A stretch of DNA of 64,000 bases from MR-S7 sp000400995 (GTDB taxonomy: Bacteria > Pseudomonadota > Gammaproteobacteria > Burkholderiales > Burkholderiaceae_C): positions 434,001 through 498,000 of the forward strand of contig NZ_CP152342.1 in NCBI RefSeq assembly GCF_045291395.1, given 5' to 3'. Each line of letters opens with the position of its first letter. The stretch's first letter is position 1. Of this stretch, positions 1 to 8,274 are shown in pieces. The notes beneath the pieces were generated by a model that saw nothing but the letters and a program-made list of their open reading frames with translations, searched no databases and was not told the DNA's origin. The position numbers and the translations under genes are program-made.

Positions 1-863
1 TCGGTACGACTCCTGCGGCGCAGTACAGGAGCGCCGCTGCTGCCGCGATGTGTTCTTGCATCCGTCAGGAAATAGCCCTGCCGTTGGAAGCGCACACCGT
101 ATGCCGATGCGACGGATGCGCAGCGGGCGACGGGGAGGTGATGCACCGTATCGTGGAAGCCCAGCGGAAAGCCAACGACTACCAAGCTGTCTCCAATGAC
201 CGCAGCATCGCTCGTGAGGTCGAGATGCGATGCGTCGAACGCGTGCAGCACCGCACCTACAGGCAGGCGGTCGGCCTCCAGTTCAATAACGGCGATATCC
301 ACGGTGCCGCCTGTGTCGGTTGCCTGCCGCCATAGTGAGAGGCCATTGCGATACAGCGGTATCGAGAAAATCGCGAACTGTGTCAGGTCGCTCGTATCGG
401 TATGCAGTTCGATCTCGATACGGTCTGGAAAATGGTTGCTTTGCTCGTCGGTGAAGACATGCCGATTCGTCACCAGGAACAACCGGCCATCGCGGCGGAA
501 GAAGAATCCGCTCGCACCCGTCAAGATCTGCGACCCTGCGTAAGTGCGAATGTGTGTTGTAGCCAGCAGCGCGTCATCTACCGGCTCGCGTGAACTCGGG
601 GTTTCTTGTTTCGATGCAGCTCGCGCAAGCACCGTGTGCACCCTGGCAACGTCGTGTTCAAACGCACCCAGCACATGGTCCGAAATGGCGGCGTTCAGCA
701 TGACTGTGCGTGCTGCCTCGGCATGTGCTTCGAAAGAACGCCTTAACGTATCGTGGGCCGCGGCAGGCAACGCTTCCAGAACTGCAGGAAGCAGCGCATC
801 CAATGCGATCAGAGAACCTTTGAGCGCGCAGATGCGCTCTGTGGCCTCCTGCAGATTTTTCAT
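1..863 (-). CDS. Trypsin-like serine peptidase, partial (cut by window edge)
   Basis: The reading frame opens at an ATG at 863 and stays open to base 1, giving 287 residues; the C-terminus lies outside the window. An N-terminal stretch of about 100 mostly helical residues precedes a chymotrypsin-fold domain. The triad is readable: His135 in TNRHVF, Asp189 in VDIAVIEL and Ser276 in RGSSGAPVL, with the GxSGxP nucleophile loop intact. There is no signal peptide, so a cytoplasmic location is likely. An AAGG ribosome site lies about 10 bases upstream. The family cuts proteins; substrate unknown. It may be an effector-like peptidase of an accessory module lying to the left, but nothing visible here shows its partner. 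Frame and triad are certain; role is not. Confidence 0.85.
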   Translation of the reverse strand, partial: MKNLQEATERICALKGSLIALDALLPAVLEALPAAAHDTLRRSFEAHAEAARTVMLNAAISDHVLGAFEHDVARVHTVLARAASKQETPSSREPVDDALLATTHIRTYAGSQILTGASGFFFRRDGRLFLVTNRHVFTDEQSNHFPDRIEIELHTDTSDLTQFAIFSIPLYRNGLSLWRQATDTGGTVDIAVIELEADRLPVGAVLHAFDASHLDLTSDAAVIGDSLVVVGFPLGFHDTVHHLPVARCASVASAYGVRFQRQGYFLTDARTHRGSSGAPVLRRRSRT

Positions 864-877
864 TTCAGCGGTACCTT

Positions 878-904
878 AAAAAAAAGCGCGGACAACCGCG
901 CTTT
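878..904 (-). terminator. Rho-independent terminator of the cold-shock gene
   Basis: A nine-base perfect stem (883-891 with 896-904, loop ACAA) is followed, reading leftward, by a run of eight T. It sits 50 bases after the stop of the cold-shock gene and just before the start of the peptidase gene, so it should separate the two transcripts. Confidence 0.85.
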
Positions 905-953
905 GGATGAGCCCTCGCAGGCCAAACGGCTGAGCCGCTCAGCCCGATGCACA

Positions 954-1166
954 TCAACTCACCGCACGAATATTGGAAGCCTGCGGGCCCTTGACGCCTT
1001 GGGTGATTTCGAACTGCACGTGCTGGTTTTCGGTCAAGGTCTTGAACCCGCCGCCCTGGATTTCACGGAAGTGCGCAAAGAGATCCTTGCTGCCATCGTC
1101 GGGGGCGATAAAGCCGAAGCCCTTGTCTTCGCTGAACCATTTCACGATGCCGGTTTGTGTCGTCAT
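954..1166 (-). CDS. Cold-shock domain protein (CspA family)
   Basis: Seventy residues forming a single cold-shock domain, the usual family length. RNA-binding motif RNP1 is seen as KGFGFI near residue 16 and RNP2 as LFAHF near residue 30. The start at 1166 is chosen because GAAGGA lies seven bases upstream and MTTQTGIVKWF is the family N-terminus; the in-frame extension to 1358 does not look coding. Family members bind single-stranded RNA or DNA in the cytoplasm and melt RNA secondary structure. The gene has its own terminator at 878-904 and about 290 bases of gene-free sequence upstream, which fits the long regulatory leaders known for csp genes, though I cannot show a thermosensor here. Confidence 0.93.
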   Translation of the reverse strand: MTTQTGIVKWFSEDKGFGFIAPDDGSKDLFAHFREIQGGGFKTLTENQHVQFEITQGVKGPQASNIRAVS

Positions 1167-1457
1167 ATCGATTTCCTTCAGAGATGCCGGGACGCAACAT
1201 CGCGCCCAGCGAAGAGACGCCAAGAAAATCACCAAGGGAGATTCGACACAGCAGCTGGAAAATCCAGGAGACGCGAAAAAGGACCGATGCAATGATGGCC
1301 TTGCACATATCAACGAGCCCATAGTACGCGCATTGCCCTCTGCGTGCCGGTTTTCCAAATTTATATTTCCTGTGGTTGTCGGGAACTGCCTGCGGACGGC
1401 GTTGACGGAGCGGCCACGCGGCGCATCTTCCTACGGCTCATACAAGGTGAGGCCTTA

Positions 1458-2323
1458 GAGCGTGTTATGAACTTGATAGCGCGTGCGGTAGATTCGCCAC
1501 ATGGCAAGGCGCAAGCAGTACCCCACGGATGTCACGGATGAGGAGTGGGGCTTCGCGGCGCCGTACCTGGCACTGATCGACGAGAAGGCAGCGCAACGCC
1601 GGCACGAACTGCGCGAAGTGTTCAATGCCTTGCGCTGGATGGCCCGTGCGGGTGCGCCCTGGCGCATGCTGCCTGGGGACTTCCCGCTGTGGGAGGCGGT
1701 CTATCAGCAAACACGCCGCTGGTTGCAAGCAGGATGCTTTGAGGCAATGGCCAACGACCTTCGCTCGGTCATTCGCGTGGCGCAAGGACGCCAGGGCCAG
1801 CCCAGTGCGGCAGTCTTGGATGGACGCACCTTGCAATCGAGCTGTGAGAGTGGTCCGCGTGCTGGCTACGATGGTTACAAGCGGCGCAACGGCTCGAAAG
1901 TGCACATGGCCGTCGATACGCTGGGGCATTTGCTGGCCGTCCATATCACACCAGCCAATAAACAGGAGCGAGCGCAAGTGGCGCCGTTGTGCGAGGCGGT
2001 GCAGGAAGCGACAGGCGAGACGGTGAGACTGGCCTGGGCCGACCAGGGCTACACGGGCGAAGAGCCCAACCGGCAGGCCAGCGAGCACGGCATTGATCTG
2101 CAAATTGTCAAGCTGCCCGAGGCCAAGAAGGGCTTTGTGCTGCTGCCCAGGCGCTGGGTGGTCGAGCGCAGCTTTGGCTGGCTGGCGCGATTCAGAAGGC
2201 TCAGCCGCGACTATGAAAGATTGCCCGAAGTGCTCGCCGGATTGCATTTCCTGATCTTCGTGATCCTCATGCTGCCAAAGGCGTTGCCTGCCTTGGGCAC
2301 GGGGGTGAGTTCATAACACGCTC
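1458..2323 (+). mobile_element. IS5-type insertion sequence (IS427-like), complete
   Basis: The element is about 866 bp. Terminal inverted repeats are perfect: TAGAGCGTGTTATGAACT at 1456-1473 is mirrored at 2308-2325. The outermost TA on each side is best read as the duplicated target, a TA duplication as made by the IS427/IS1031 branch of IS5. One open transposase gene fills the interior. Both ends and the DDE triad are intact, so it could still move. It lies directly upstream of a frameshifted response-regulator gene and may have separated that gene from its promoter. Confidence 0.92.
1501..2316 (+). CDS. IS5-family transposase
   Basis: This 271-residue DDE transposase carries an N-terminal helix-turn-helix-like DUF4096 region (residues about 10-80) and a catalytic core with Asp107 (LDGRT), Asp181 (WADQGYTG) and Glu222 (RRWVVERSFGW). 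The last motif is the typical Y/W-V-V-E-R signature of IS5 elements. The gene is a single uninterrupted frame, without the programmed frameshift used by some relatives. It ends within eight bases of the right inverted repeat. It should act in cis on the element ends at 1456-1473 and 2308-2325. Confidence 0.95.
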   Translation: MARRKQYPTDVTDEEWGFAAPYLALIDEKAAQRRHELREVFNALRWMARAGAPWRMLPGDFPLWEAVYQQTRRWLQAGCFEAMANDLRSVIRVAQGRQGQPSAAVLDGRTLQSSCESGPRAGYDGYKRRNGSKVHMAVDTLGHLLAVHITPANKQERAQVAPLCEAVQEATGETVRLAWADQGYTGEEPNRQASEHGIDLQIVKLPEAKKGFVLLPRRWVVERSFGWLARFRRLSRDYERLPEVLAGLHFLIFVILMLPKALPALGTGVSS

Positions 2324-2356
2324 TAGCGTCGTTTTATGCACGAAAGCCCACCTACG

Positions 2357-2720
2357 ATGTCTCTCCGAGTCCTACTTGTCGAGGACAGCTCGACCATATG
2401 CGAAGTGCTGATCCCTGCTGGAAGAACTGGCTGGCATGCATGTCGTTGCCATAGCGGACGAGGTAGCAGGAGCGCTACAGGCAATCGGAGAGGTAGCATG
2501 GGACGTCATCGTGCTGGATCTGTTCCTCAAGAGCGGCACAGGGCTTGACGTGCTGAAAGGCATGCCAGCAGCGGACTTCGCTAAGAGCAAGGTGCTGGTG
2601 CTGACGAACTACGCCACCGCGGACATACGCCAGAAGTGCCTGGGCCTGGGTGCGAATACGGTGTTCGACAAATCCACTGAAATCGAGAGCTTCCTCATGG
2701 CCTGCGCAGAAATGCAGTAG
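2357..2720 (+). pseudogene. Single-domain response regulator, frameshifted
   Basis: The first frame gives MSLRVLLVEDSSTICEVLI, with the acidic pocket (E, D) of a receiver domain. A one-base shift near 2412 then moves the homology to the next frame, LLEELAGMHVVAIADE onward. That frame carries the phospho-acceptor Asp in DVIVLDLFLKSGTG, the conserved Thr in VLVLTNY and the Lys in VFDKST. Joined, the product would be about 120 residues, a stand-alone CheY-like receiver without output domain. Two neighbouring facts suggest real decay: the IS5 copy sits 30 bases upstream and no kinase is nearby. A sequencing error at the C-containing site is the alternative. Confidence 0.8.
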
Positions 2721-2721
2721 G

Positions 2722-2943
2722 TCACCCCTGGTGCAGTTCCTGTCGAATGCGTCGCATTGCAGCCCGCAGAGCTGCAGCATCGGCCTCATCCTTGCTAGGC
2801 CGATGTTCCGCAAGCGCCACACCCTCCAACTCAGCCCCCGTCGCTGCCCTCAGTGAGGCGTGAGGCCACCAGACGCCTGGAAGCTCCTCGCGCTCGAATG
2901 AATCCGGGGTGATGCTCACGCCCATAAAAAGGGTTGCCGCCAT
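2722..2943 (-). CDS. Small hypothetical protein (73 aa)
   Basis: I do not recognise this protein. The start at 2943 is preferred because AAGG lies seven bases upstream; longer in-frame starts lack one. The product is soluble, with a charged C-terminal helix rich in Ala, Arg and Glu (EADAAALRAAMRRIRQEL) and no membrane segment. It ends one base from the stop of the convergent response regulator and lies downstream of another small unknown gene, possibly in one transcript. It could be a spurious frame; the ribosome site and amphipathic C-terminus argue for it. Confidence 0.4.
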   Translation of the reverse strand: MAATLFMGVSITPDSFEREELPGVWWPHASLRAATGAELEGVALAEHRPSKDEADAAALRAAMRRIRQELHQG

Positions 2944-3020
2944 GTATCGCCTTCGCGTGAACCCAGCCATCGTGCTTGCACGACGACAAATCGGACGGCG
3001 AATTATTCCGGGAATTATTT

Positions 3021-3263
3021 CTACGCCATCGCGAGAGCGGCGAGGGCCCTCTGCCGCAAGCACCGCCGCATCGCGAGCAGTGCACGCCCGTCCGGCGTCA
3101 GGCCGTGGATCGTGGCGTACCGCGCACCCGTGGGAAGGATGTGTAGCACTCCATCGATGAGCTTCTGCGCCCGCAGTGAAAGGAAGGCCTCGATGTCCGC
3201 GCGTTCGACCACGACGACGGCGTGCCCGGTGCGGGCGGTGGCTTCAAGCAGTTTCGTTTCCAT
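3021..3263 (-). CDS. Small hypothetical protein (80 aa)
   Basis: Unrecognised protein beginning METKLLEATARTGHAVVVVERADIEAF. The first half alternates hydrophobic strand-like and helical segments, and the C-terminus is basic (RRCLRQRAL). No signal peptide or membrane helix. No clear ribosome site is visible. The segment reads like a genuine domain (VVVVERADIEAFLSLRAQKLIDG, then LPTGARYATIHGLTPDGRALL), reminiscent of short regulatory or phage-type proteins, but I cannot assign a family. It is transcribed toward the 73-residue gene at 2722-2943. Confidence 0.45.
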   Translation of the reverse strand: METKLLEATARTGHAVVVVERADIEAFLSLRAQKLIDGVLHILPTGARYATIHGLTPDGRALLAMRRCLRQRALAALAMA

Positions 3264-3865
3264 GCTGTGCTTTCGTGAGTGCCGCTACGTGGCAAATAAC
3301 TGGGATCACAAGCGTGGGGGCCTTGGGATGCGTGGAGCCCACTGTAGCCAGGTGGCGTGACAAAGCCAGGGCCGGATGCGGCAGCGGCTCCGAAACCGTA
3401 ACCTGATGAAGTCAACTGAGTGGGTGCAACACCCGAGCCGCGTGAGAAGGCTGCTATCAGTTTTGCGGCAGAACAGGTGCATATGAAACATCTCGGTACA
3501 AGGTAGGACCGCCGCCAATGGCAAGAAGCCCCAGAGAACGGTCACGTTTCGACGCGCCGCCCAGGCGCCGGGCACTGGACACTCCCTGCATCGGTGGCTG
3601 GCGTGCAGGATGACGCGGCAGCCCCAAAGCTCAAGCGCCACCTCTGGGGCATCACCGTCCTGATCGCGCAGCCGATGCGCGTTCACCAACCCTGCGGGTG
3701 CCATCCCCTAGGGGGAGGCGTCCGCAAACCAACGAGCCTTTTCCATGTATTCCACAGCACAAGCAACTGCAGCCGAAGCTGTCCCCGCGTACCACGCTGA
3801 GGCCTTCACGCTGGTTCTATAGGATGTCGGCACTGCATTTCGCCAACTTGGGCTGTTGTCGAAGA
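3264..3865. other. Gene-free stretch
   Basis: Open frames on both strands here are rich in Cys, Arg and Ser and lack credible ribosome sites or domain patterns, so I call no gene. The only structure noted is the ten-base palindrome CCCCTAGGGG at 3707-3716. The stretch ends at the stop of the tautomerase gene. Confidence 0.5.
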
Positions 3866-4075
3866 TCACTGTTTCTCCCGCGCTGCGTCTTCCCGAGCCT
3901 GCACGGATACGCCACCTACGGCGTAGTTGTACTTGGGCATATCCTGGATCATGATGCGCACGTTCTGCGCGGGGGATCCTAGAGACTCAGTAACGGCCTG
4001 CGTGAGGTTGCGCATCAGGTTGGCTTTCTGCTCAACCGTTCTTCCTTCGAAGAGGTAAACGTGCAATACGGGCAT
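3866..4075 (-). CDS. 4-oxalocrotonate tautomerase family protein
   Basis: Sixty-nine residues starting Met-Pro, so removal of Met exposes the catalytic N-terminal proline (PVLHVYLFEGRT). Counting from that Pro, Arg11 in EGR and Arg39 in VRI match the substrate-binding arginines of 4-oxalocrotonate tautomerase; the aromatic position of GHFGIGG is replaced in YNYAVGG. The start at 4075 follows a strong AGGAAGGA site. Family members are small hexameric or trimeric tautomerases acting on 2-hydroxymuconate-type enols in the cytoplasm. It is the last gene of the leftward catabolic operon, 31 bases after a Bug receptor gene. The true substrate may differ, since this fold also includes dehalogenases and decarboxylases. 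Confidence 0.85.
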   Translation of the reverse strand: MPVLHVYLFEGRTVEQKANLMRNLTQAVTESLGSPAQNVRIMIQDMPKYNYAVGGVSVQAREDAAREKQ

Positions 4076-4106
4076 GTCGTATTCCTTCCTAGTAGGTGGG
4101 GGTGGC

Positions 4107-5081
4107 TTACTCGACCTTGATACCGGCGAGGTCGGCAATGCGTTTCCAGTTCGCGATGTCCCGGCGCATGAGTTGGCCGAAGTCGTCCTGTGAAATGCTC
4201 GTCGGCTCCATGCCGAGTCCCTGGACCATGCTGCGGTAGCCGGCGCTCTGGGTGATTTCCGTCAGTTCCTTCGCCCACTTCGCCACGATGGGCTGTGGCG
4301 TGCCAGCGCGCATCAGCACGCCCATCCAGCCGCAGGATTCGAAGCCTTCGTAGCCTAGCTCCTTGAGCGTAGGAGTCTCGGGCATGAGTTCGTAGCGCGT
4401 GGAGGACGCTACCGCGAGCACCTTGACCCGGCCCGCCTTCGCCATCGGCATCACCGATCCGGCATCAATCAGCGCGTAATCCAGCTGCCCGCCAAGCAGG
4501 TCCGTCATCATTGGAGCGCCACCCTTGTATGGCACGTGAACGGCCTTCAGGCCCGCCAGGCGGTTGAATAGTTCTCCATAGAGATGTGACGTGGTGGCAT
4601 TACCGGCCGAACCGAAGCTGGTGGCGCGCGCGCCCGCCTTGTTTGCGTTGACGAAGGCGTTCACGGTCTTTGCCGGGTTGTCGCTGCCGATCACGAGAGC
4701 GGCCGGTGCGCACAGCACCTGGGTGATCGGCACGAAATCCTTGAGAGGGTCGTATGGCAGCGTGCGTCCGACCGCCGAGTTCTGGATGTGTAGCGTCGTG
4801 GTGAACAGCACGGTATAGCCGTCGGATGCTGCATTCGCCACGGCCTGGGTACCGATGATCGCGCTGCCGCCGGGCCGGTTCTCCACGACCAGGGGAACAC
4901 CCCACTTCTGGTTCAGCGCGTTGGCCAGAAAGCGGGCCGTCGTGTCGCCCGATCCCCCTGCCGGGTACGGAATGATCAGCTTGATGGGCTTGTTCGGATA
5001 GGCCGTCTCGGTCTGCGCATGGGCCATAGGCATCACCAGCGCCGCAACTGCAGTCATAGCTGCCATGAAGTTTCTGTACAT
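4107..5081 (-). CDS. Bug-family tripartite tricarboxylate-type substrate-binding receptor
   Basis: The product is 324 residues, the usual size. A signal peptide ends at MAHAQ (about residue 23), so the mature protein is periplasmic. Family marks are PNKPIKLIIPYPAGGSGD, ENRPGGSAIIG, DGYTVLF, HVPYKGGAPMMTDLLGGQ and a WMGVL segment near the C-terminus. Bug proteins bind small carboxylates, often with two water-mediated carboxylate loops. No TctA or TctB membrane gene is adjacent, which is common for this expanded family in betaproteobacteria. The gene lies between a quinone oxidoreductase and the tautomerase, so its ligand is probably the substrate of this operon, which is not identifiable from sequence alone. 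Confidence 0.9.
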   Translation of the reverse strand: MYRNFMAAMTAVAALVMPMAHAQTETAYPNKPIKLIIPYPAGGSGDTTARFLANALNQKWGVPLVVENRPGGSAIIGTQAVANAASDGYTVLFTTTLHIQNSAVGRTLPYDPLKDFVPITQVLCAPAALVIGSDNPAKTVNAFVNANKAGARATSFGSAGNATTSHLYGELFNRLAGLKAVHVPYKGGAPMMTDLLGGQLDYALIDAGSVMPMAKAGRVKVLAVASSTRYELMPETPTLKELGYEGFESCGWMGVLMRAGTPQPIVAKWAKELTEITQSAGYRSMVQGLGMEPTSISQDDFGQLMRRDIANWKRIADLAGIKVE

Positions 5082-5110
5082 GGTTAGTCTCCGTTGTCGA
5101 GGGGTGGGTT

Positions 5111-6094
5111 TCAGGAGCCGGGCAGCAGCAGGATCTTTCCCCTGGCCACGCCCGAAGCCAGTCGCTCATGAGCCTCTGCGGCTTGCGCAAGCGGGTAGCG
5201 GCTGTCGATGAAAGGATGGATCCGCCCCTGTTTGATCAGGGGCCAGATGTGTTCGTGCAGTTCCGCCGCGATCCGGGCCTTGAAGGCTTCGGGGCGATGG
5301 CGCAGCGTGGCGCCGGCAATCGTGAGCTGGCGCGTCATTAGGCGCGGGATGTCGAAAGTCGCGGAACTGCCGCCTTGGAACGCAACGAGCACCAGCCGCC
5401 CGCCCACGGCCATGGAACGCAGGTCGCGCGCGACATAGTCGCCGCCCACCATGTCCAGCACGACGTTCACCCCCTTCCCATCTGTCAAGGCGCGAACGCG
5501 TTCGACGAAGTCCTCGGTGCGGTAATCAATGGCCGCCTGCGCGCCCATCTCAAGGCACAGCGCGCACTTTTCCGGCGAGCCCGCCGTGGCGTAGGCGGTG
5601 TGGCCCATGGCAGCGAGCATCCGAAGGGCCAGCGTGCCGACGCCGCTGGCGCCGCCGTGCACCAGGACGCGCTCTCCCGGCTGGAGCCCGCCTAGCTGCC
5701 AGATCATCGTCCAGGCGGTGAACGCCGCTTCCGGCAGCGCGGCGGCGGTTTCCATGTCCAGCGGGCGGGGCACCGGCAGGCATAGTGATGCTGCGGCAAC
5801 GCAGTATTGCGCGTAGCCTCCGCCGGGCAAAAGTGCGCAGACCGCGTCCCCCGCCTTCCACTGCGTAACGCCTGGCCCCACCTCGGTCACGTGGCCCGAT
5901 ACCTCCAGCCCCAGCAGGTCGGAAGCGCCGGGCGGAGGCGGATAGCCTCCCTGGCGCTGCACTAGGTCGGCGCGGTTGATGCCGGCGGCCACGACCTGAA
6001 TCACCACCTCGCCCGGGCCCGCCGTGGGGCGGGAGCGGCGGCTTTCGCGCAACCCGCCCGATGCGTCGACTTCGATGCAGTACACGCTAGGCAC
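5111..6094 (-). CDS. NAD(P)H:quinone oxidoreductase, zinc-independent MDR (PIG3-like)
   Basis: A 327-residue medium-chain reductase. The GroES-like N-terminal half includes INRADLVQRQGGYPPPPGAS, characteristic of the PIG3/quinone oxidoreductase branch. The Rossmann half has HGGASGVGTLALRML and YRTEDFVERV. The catalytic-zinc Cys/His ligands of alcohol dehydrogenases are absent, so it is a zinc-free reductase using NADPH. The start overlaps the stop of the upstream acyl-CoA dehydrogenase by eight bases, implying translational coupling in the leftward operon. In context it may reduce an enoyl or quinone intermediate of the pathway; an enoyl-CoA or acryloyl-CoA reductase role is also possible for this superfamily. 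Confidence 0.88.
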   Translation of the reverse strand: MPSVYCIEVDASGGLRESRRSRPTAGPGEVVIQVVAAGINRADLVQRQGGYPPPPGASDLLGLEVSGHVTEVGPGVTQWKAGDAVCALLPGGGYAQYCVAAASLCLPVPRPLDMETAAALPEAAFTAWTMIWQLGGLQPGERVLVHGGASGVGTLALRMLAAMGHTAYATAGSPEKCALCLEMGAQAAIDYRTEDFVERVRALTDGKGVNVVLDMVGGDYVARDLRSMAVGGRLVLVAFQGGSSATFDIPRLMTRQLTIAGATLRHRPEAFKARIAAELHEHIWPLIKQGRIHPFIDSRYPLAQAAEAHERLASGVARGKILLLPGS

Positions 6095-7259
6095 CCCGCT
6101 TGCCGGGCTTGCCGATCCAGCCCATCTGCTTGGCGATGACTTCGAGCATGACCTCGTTGGCCCCGCCGCCGATGGCGACGATGCGCAGGTCGCGCAGCAT
6201 GCGCGCGATGCGGCTCTCCCACATGTACCCCTGCCCGCCGAAGAACTGCGCGCAGGCCGAGGGAATGTCGAGCGCGAGCTTGCCGGCCAAGTATTTGGCC
6301 ATGGAGGCGAGCTTGACGACTTCCCCGCCGTTGACGATGGCCTCGCCAGCGCGGTAGGCCAGCGCGCGCAGGGCTTCGAGCTGCACCTGCATCTCGGCCA
6401 GGCGCTGGTGGATCACCGGGTTGTCGATCAGCGGCCGGCCGAAGGCCCGCCGGCCGCCGACGTATTCGGCCGTCAGTTCCACAGTGTCCGACAATGCGGA
6501 GAGCGTGCGCAAGCAGGCCCACATTCGCTCGTGCTGAAACTGCTCCATCTGATAGATGAAGCCCTTGCCCTCCTCTCCGATCAGGTGGCGACGCGGCACG
6601 CGCACGCCGTCGAAGAAGACGGGCGCCGTATCGGAGCAGTGCATGCCCAGCTTGTGCAGCGGCTTGCCAACGGTGACGCCGGGCGTGTCCAGGGGCACGA
6701 CGATGAGCGACTTGTTGCGGTACGGCGCGCCCTCGTCTCCGGTATTGACCAGCAGGCTGATCCAACGCGCATGGGTGGCGTTGGTGATCCACATCTTCGA
6801 GCCGTCGATGACGTAGTCGCCCCCGTCCTTGCGGGCCCGCGTGGCGATGGCCGACACGTCCGACCCCGCGCCCGCTTCGCTCACGCCGATGCTGGCCACA
6901 GTTTCGCCGCGGATGGCGGGCACCAGGAACTCCTCGCGCAAGTCGTCGCTGCCATGCGCCGCCAATGCCGGTATGGCGGACAGGTGCGCCCCGATGGCGA
7001 GCGGGATGCTGGCGCAGTGCGCATGGCCCAGCGTCTCGGCCGCCACCATCACGTAGGAAAAGTCCAGCTCCAACCCGCCATAGCAGGCGGGCTTGTTGAT
7101 GCCCAGCAGGCCCAGTTCGCCCGCGCGCCGGAATATCTGCGGCAGCGGCGCTTCGCCTTGCGCTTCCCAGGCCTCGGTGTGGGGGTCGAGTTCCTGCTGG
7201 ACGAACTTGCGGATGCCGTCGCGCATGCTCTCGTGCTCGGCCGTGAAAAGGTGGCTCAT
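6087..7259 (-). CDS. Acyl-CoA dehydrogenase
   Basis: A 390-residue FAD flavoprotein of normal length with the N-terminal helical domain, the middle beta domain (IGVSEAGAGSDVSAIATRA and KMWITNATHARW) and the C-terminal helical domain. The Glu of HERMWA near residue 245 lies where isovaleryl-CoA and long-chain dehydrogenases carry their base; the medium-chain position reads IGGGANEV, without the Glu before Gly. The start at 7259 (MSHLFTAEHESMRDG) is the family N-terminus; a longer frame to 7445 overlaps the Bug gene. It should introduce an alpha-beta double bond in an acyl-CoA and pass electrons to ETF, which is encoded at 20.2-21.9 kb. Its stop overlaps the next gene. Confidence 0.92.
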   Translation of the reverse strand: MSHLFTAEHESMRDGIRKFVQQELDPHTEAWEAQGEAPLPQIFRRAGELGLLGINKPACYGGLELDFSYVMVAAETLGHAHCASIPLAIGAHLSAIPALAAHGSDDLREEFLVPAIRGETVASIGVSEAGAGSDVSAIATRARKDGGDYVIDGSKMWITNATHARWISLLVNTGDEGAPYRNKSLIVVPLDTPGVTVGKPLHKLGMHCSDTAPVFFDGVRVPRRHLIGEEGKGFIYQMEQFQHERMWACLRTLSALSDTVELTAEYVGGRRAFGRPLIDNPVIHQRLAEMQVQLEALRALAYRAGEAIVNGGEVVKLASMAKYLAGKLALDIPSACAQFFGGQGYMWESRIARMLRDLRIVAIGGGANEVMLEVIAKQMGWIGKPGKRGA

Positions 7260-7281
7260 GGCGTACCTCTCTGTCGTGAAG

Positions 7282-8250
7282 TCAGCGTTGCGCCAGGCCG
7301 GCGCTTTGCAGCAGGGCGCGCTCCTGCTCGAAGGCCTGCCGGGCATAGGCAGCGTATTCCTGGGGCGTGCGGTGCCATGCGGTTTGCTTGATGGCTGCGA
7401 GCAGCTCGACGTGGCGCGGGTCGTCCAGCGCCTTGGAGAAGGCATCGCTCAGGATCTGCACGACCTCGCGCGGCATGCCCTTGGGGCCGACCAGCCCATA
7501 GGGGCTCTGCAGCACCAGATCGATGCCCAGCTCGCGGGCCGTCGGCACATCAGGCAGCAGGGCGCTGCGCTGAGGCTCCCACAGCATCAGGATGCGCACC
7601 TTGTCGCCCAGGGCCGTCAGCGTGCTGATGGCGTCCGCGTTGACCATCACCTCGCCCGCCAGCAGCGCCTTCGCGGTCTCCGCGCCGCCCTTGTAGGGGA
7701 TGTGGTTGAACTTCAGGCCCGTCTGGCGCTCCAGCTCCGTCATGCCCAGGTGCTGAGTGCTGCCGATGCCGACCGAGGCGTAGGAGAGCGCCCCCGGATT
7801 TTTGCGCGCATAGTCCGCCACGTCCTGCCAGCTTTTGAAAGGCGAGTCGGCACGCACGCCAAAGCCCAGCAGATAGCCCGAAATGCCCGTTACGTAGGTG
7901 AAGTCGCGCAACGGATCCCAGGCGGTTTTCTGCATGTGCGGAAGGCGGAACATGGTGACCGGCGCCTGGGCGAGGGTGTAGCCATCGGGCGCCGCGCGGC
8001 CCAGCAGCCCGGATGCCGCCAAGGTACCGCCGGCACCCGAGACGTTCTCGACGACGACCGGCTGGCCCAACTGCTTGCCCACCAGGTCGGCTAGCAGGCG
8101 TATCTGCCGGTCGGTACTGCCGCCGGGCGGGTAGGCCACTCGCACGGTGATGGCGCGGCTGGGAAAGGCCGGCTCGGCGAAGCTGCTGAGGGCGAGGCAG
8201 GCCAAAAGGCCGGTGAGAACTCGAAAGAAAAAGGTCATGGTTGTCTCCAT
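7282..8250 (-). CDS. Bug-family tripartite tricarboxylate-type substrate-binding receptor
   Basis: The product has 322 residues with an N-terminal signal (MTFFFRVLTGLLACLALSSFAEPAF), periplasmic when mature. Conserved signatures are AITVRVAYPPGGSTDRQ, ENVSGAGGTLAASGLLG, DGYTLAQ and HIPYKGGAETAKALLAGE. METTMTFFF offers two starts, 8250 and 8238. It is the second Bug receptor of this operon and is clearly divergent from the one at 4107-5081, so the pair are unlikely to be a recent duplication and may recognise different ligands. It lies 24 bases after the acyl-CoA ligase gene. No cognate permease gene is nearby. Confidence 0.9.
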   Translation of the reverse strand: METTMTFFFRVLTGLLACLALSSFAEPAFPSRAITVRVAYPPGGSTDRQIRLLADLVGKQLGQPVVVENVSGAGGTLAASGLLGRAAPDGYTLAQAPVTMFRLPHMQKTAWDPLRDFTYVTGISGYLLGFGVRADSPFKSWQDVADYARKNPGALSYASVGIGSTQHLGMTELERQTGLKFNHIPYKGGAETAKALLAGEVMVNADAISTLTALGDKVRILMLWEPQRSALLPDVPTARELGIDLVLQSPYGLVGPKGMPREVVQILSDAFSKALDDPRHVELLAAIKQTAWHRTPQEYAAYARQAFEQERALLQSAGLAQR

Positions 8251-8274
8251 CCAGAGCGGTCTTTGCCGTTCGTA

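Noticed and set aside
3306..3704. Possible 132-residue leftward gene
   Set aside because: Cys/Arg/Leu-rich with no ribosome site and no recognisable pattern; base composition by codon position does not look coding.
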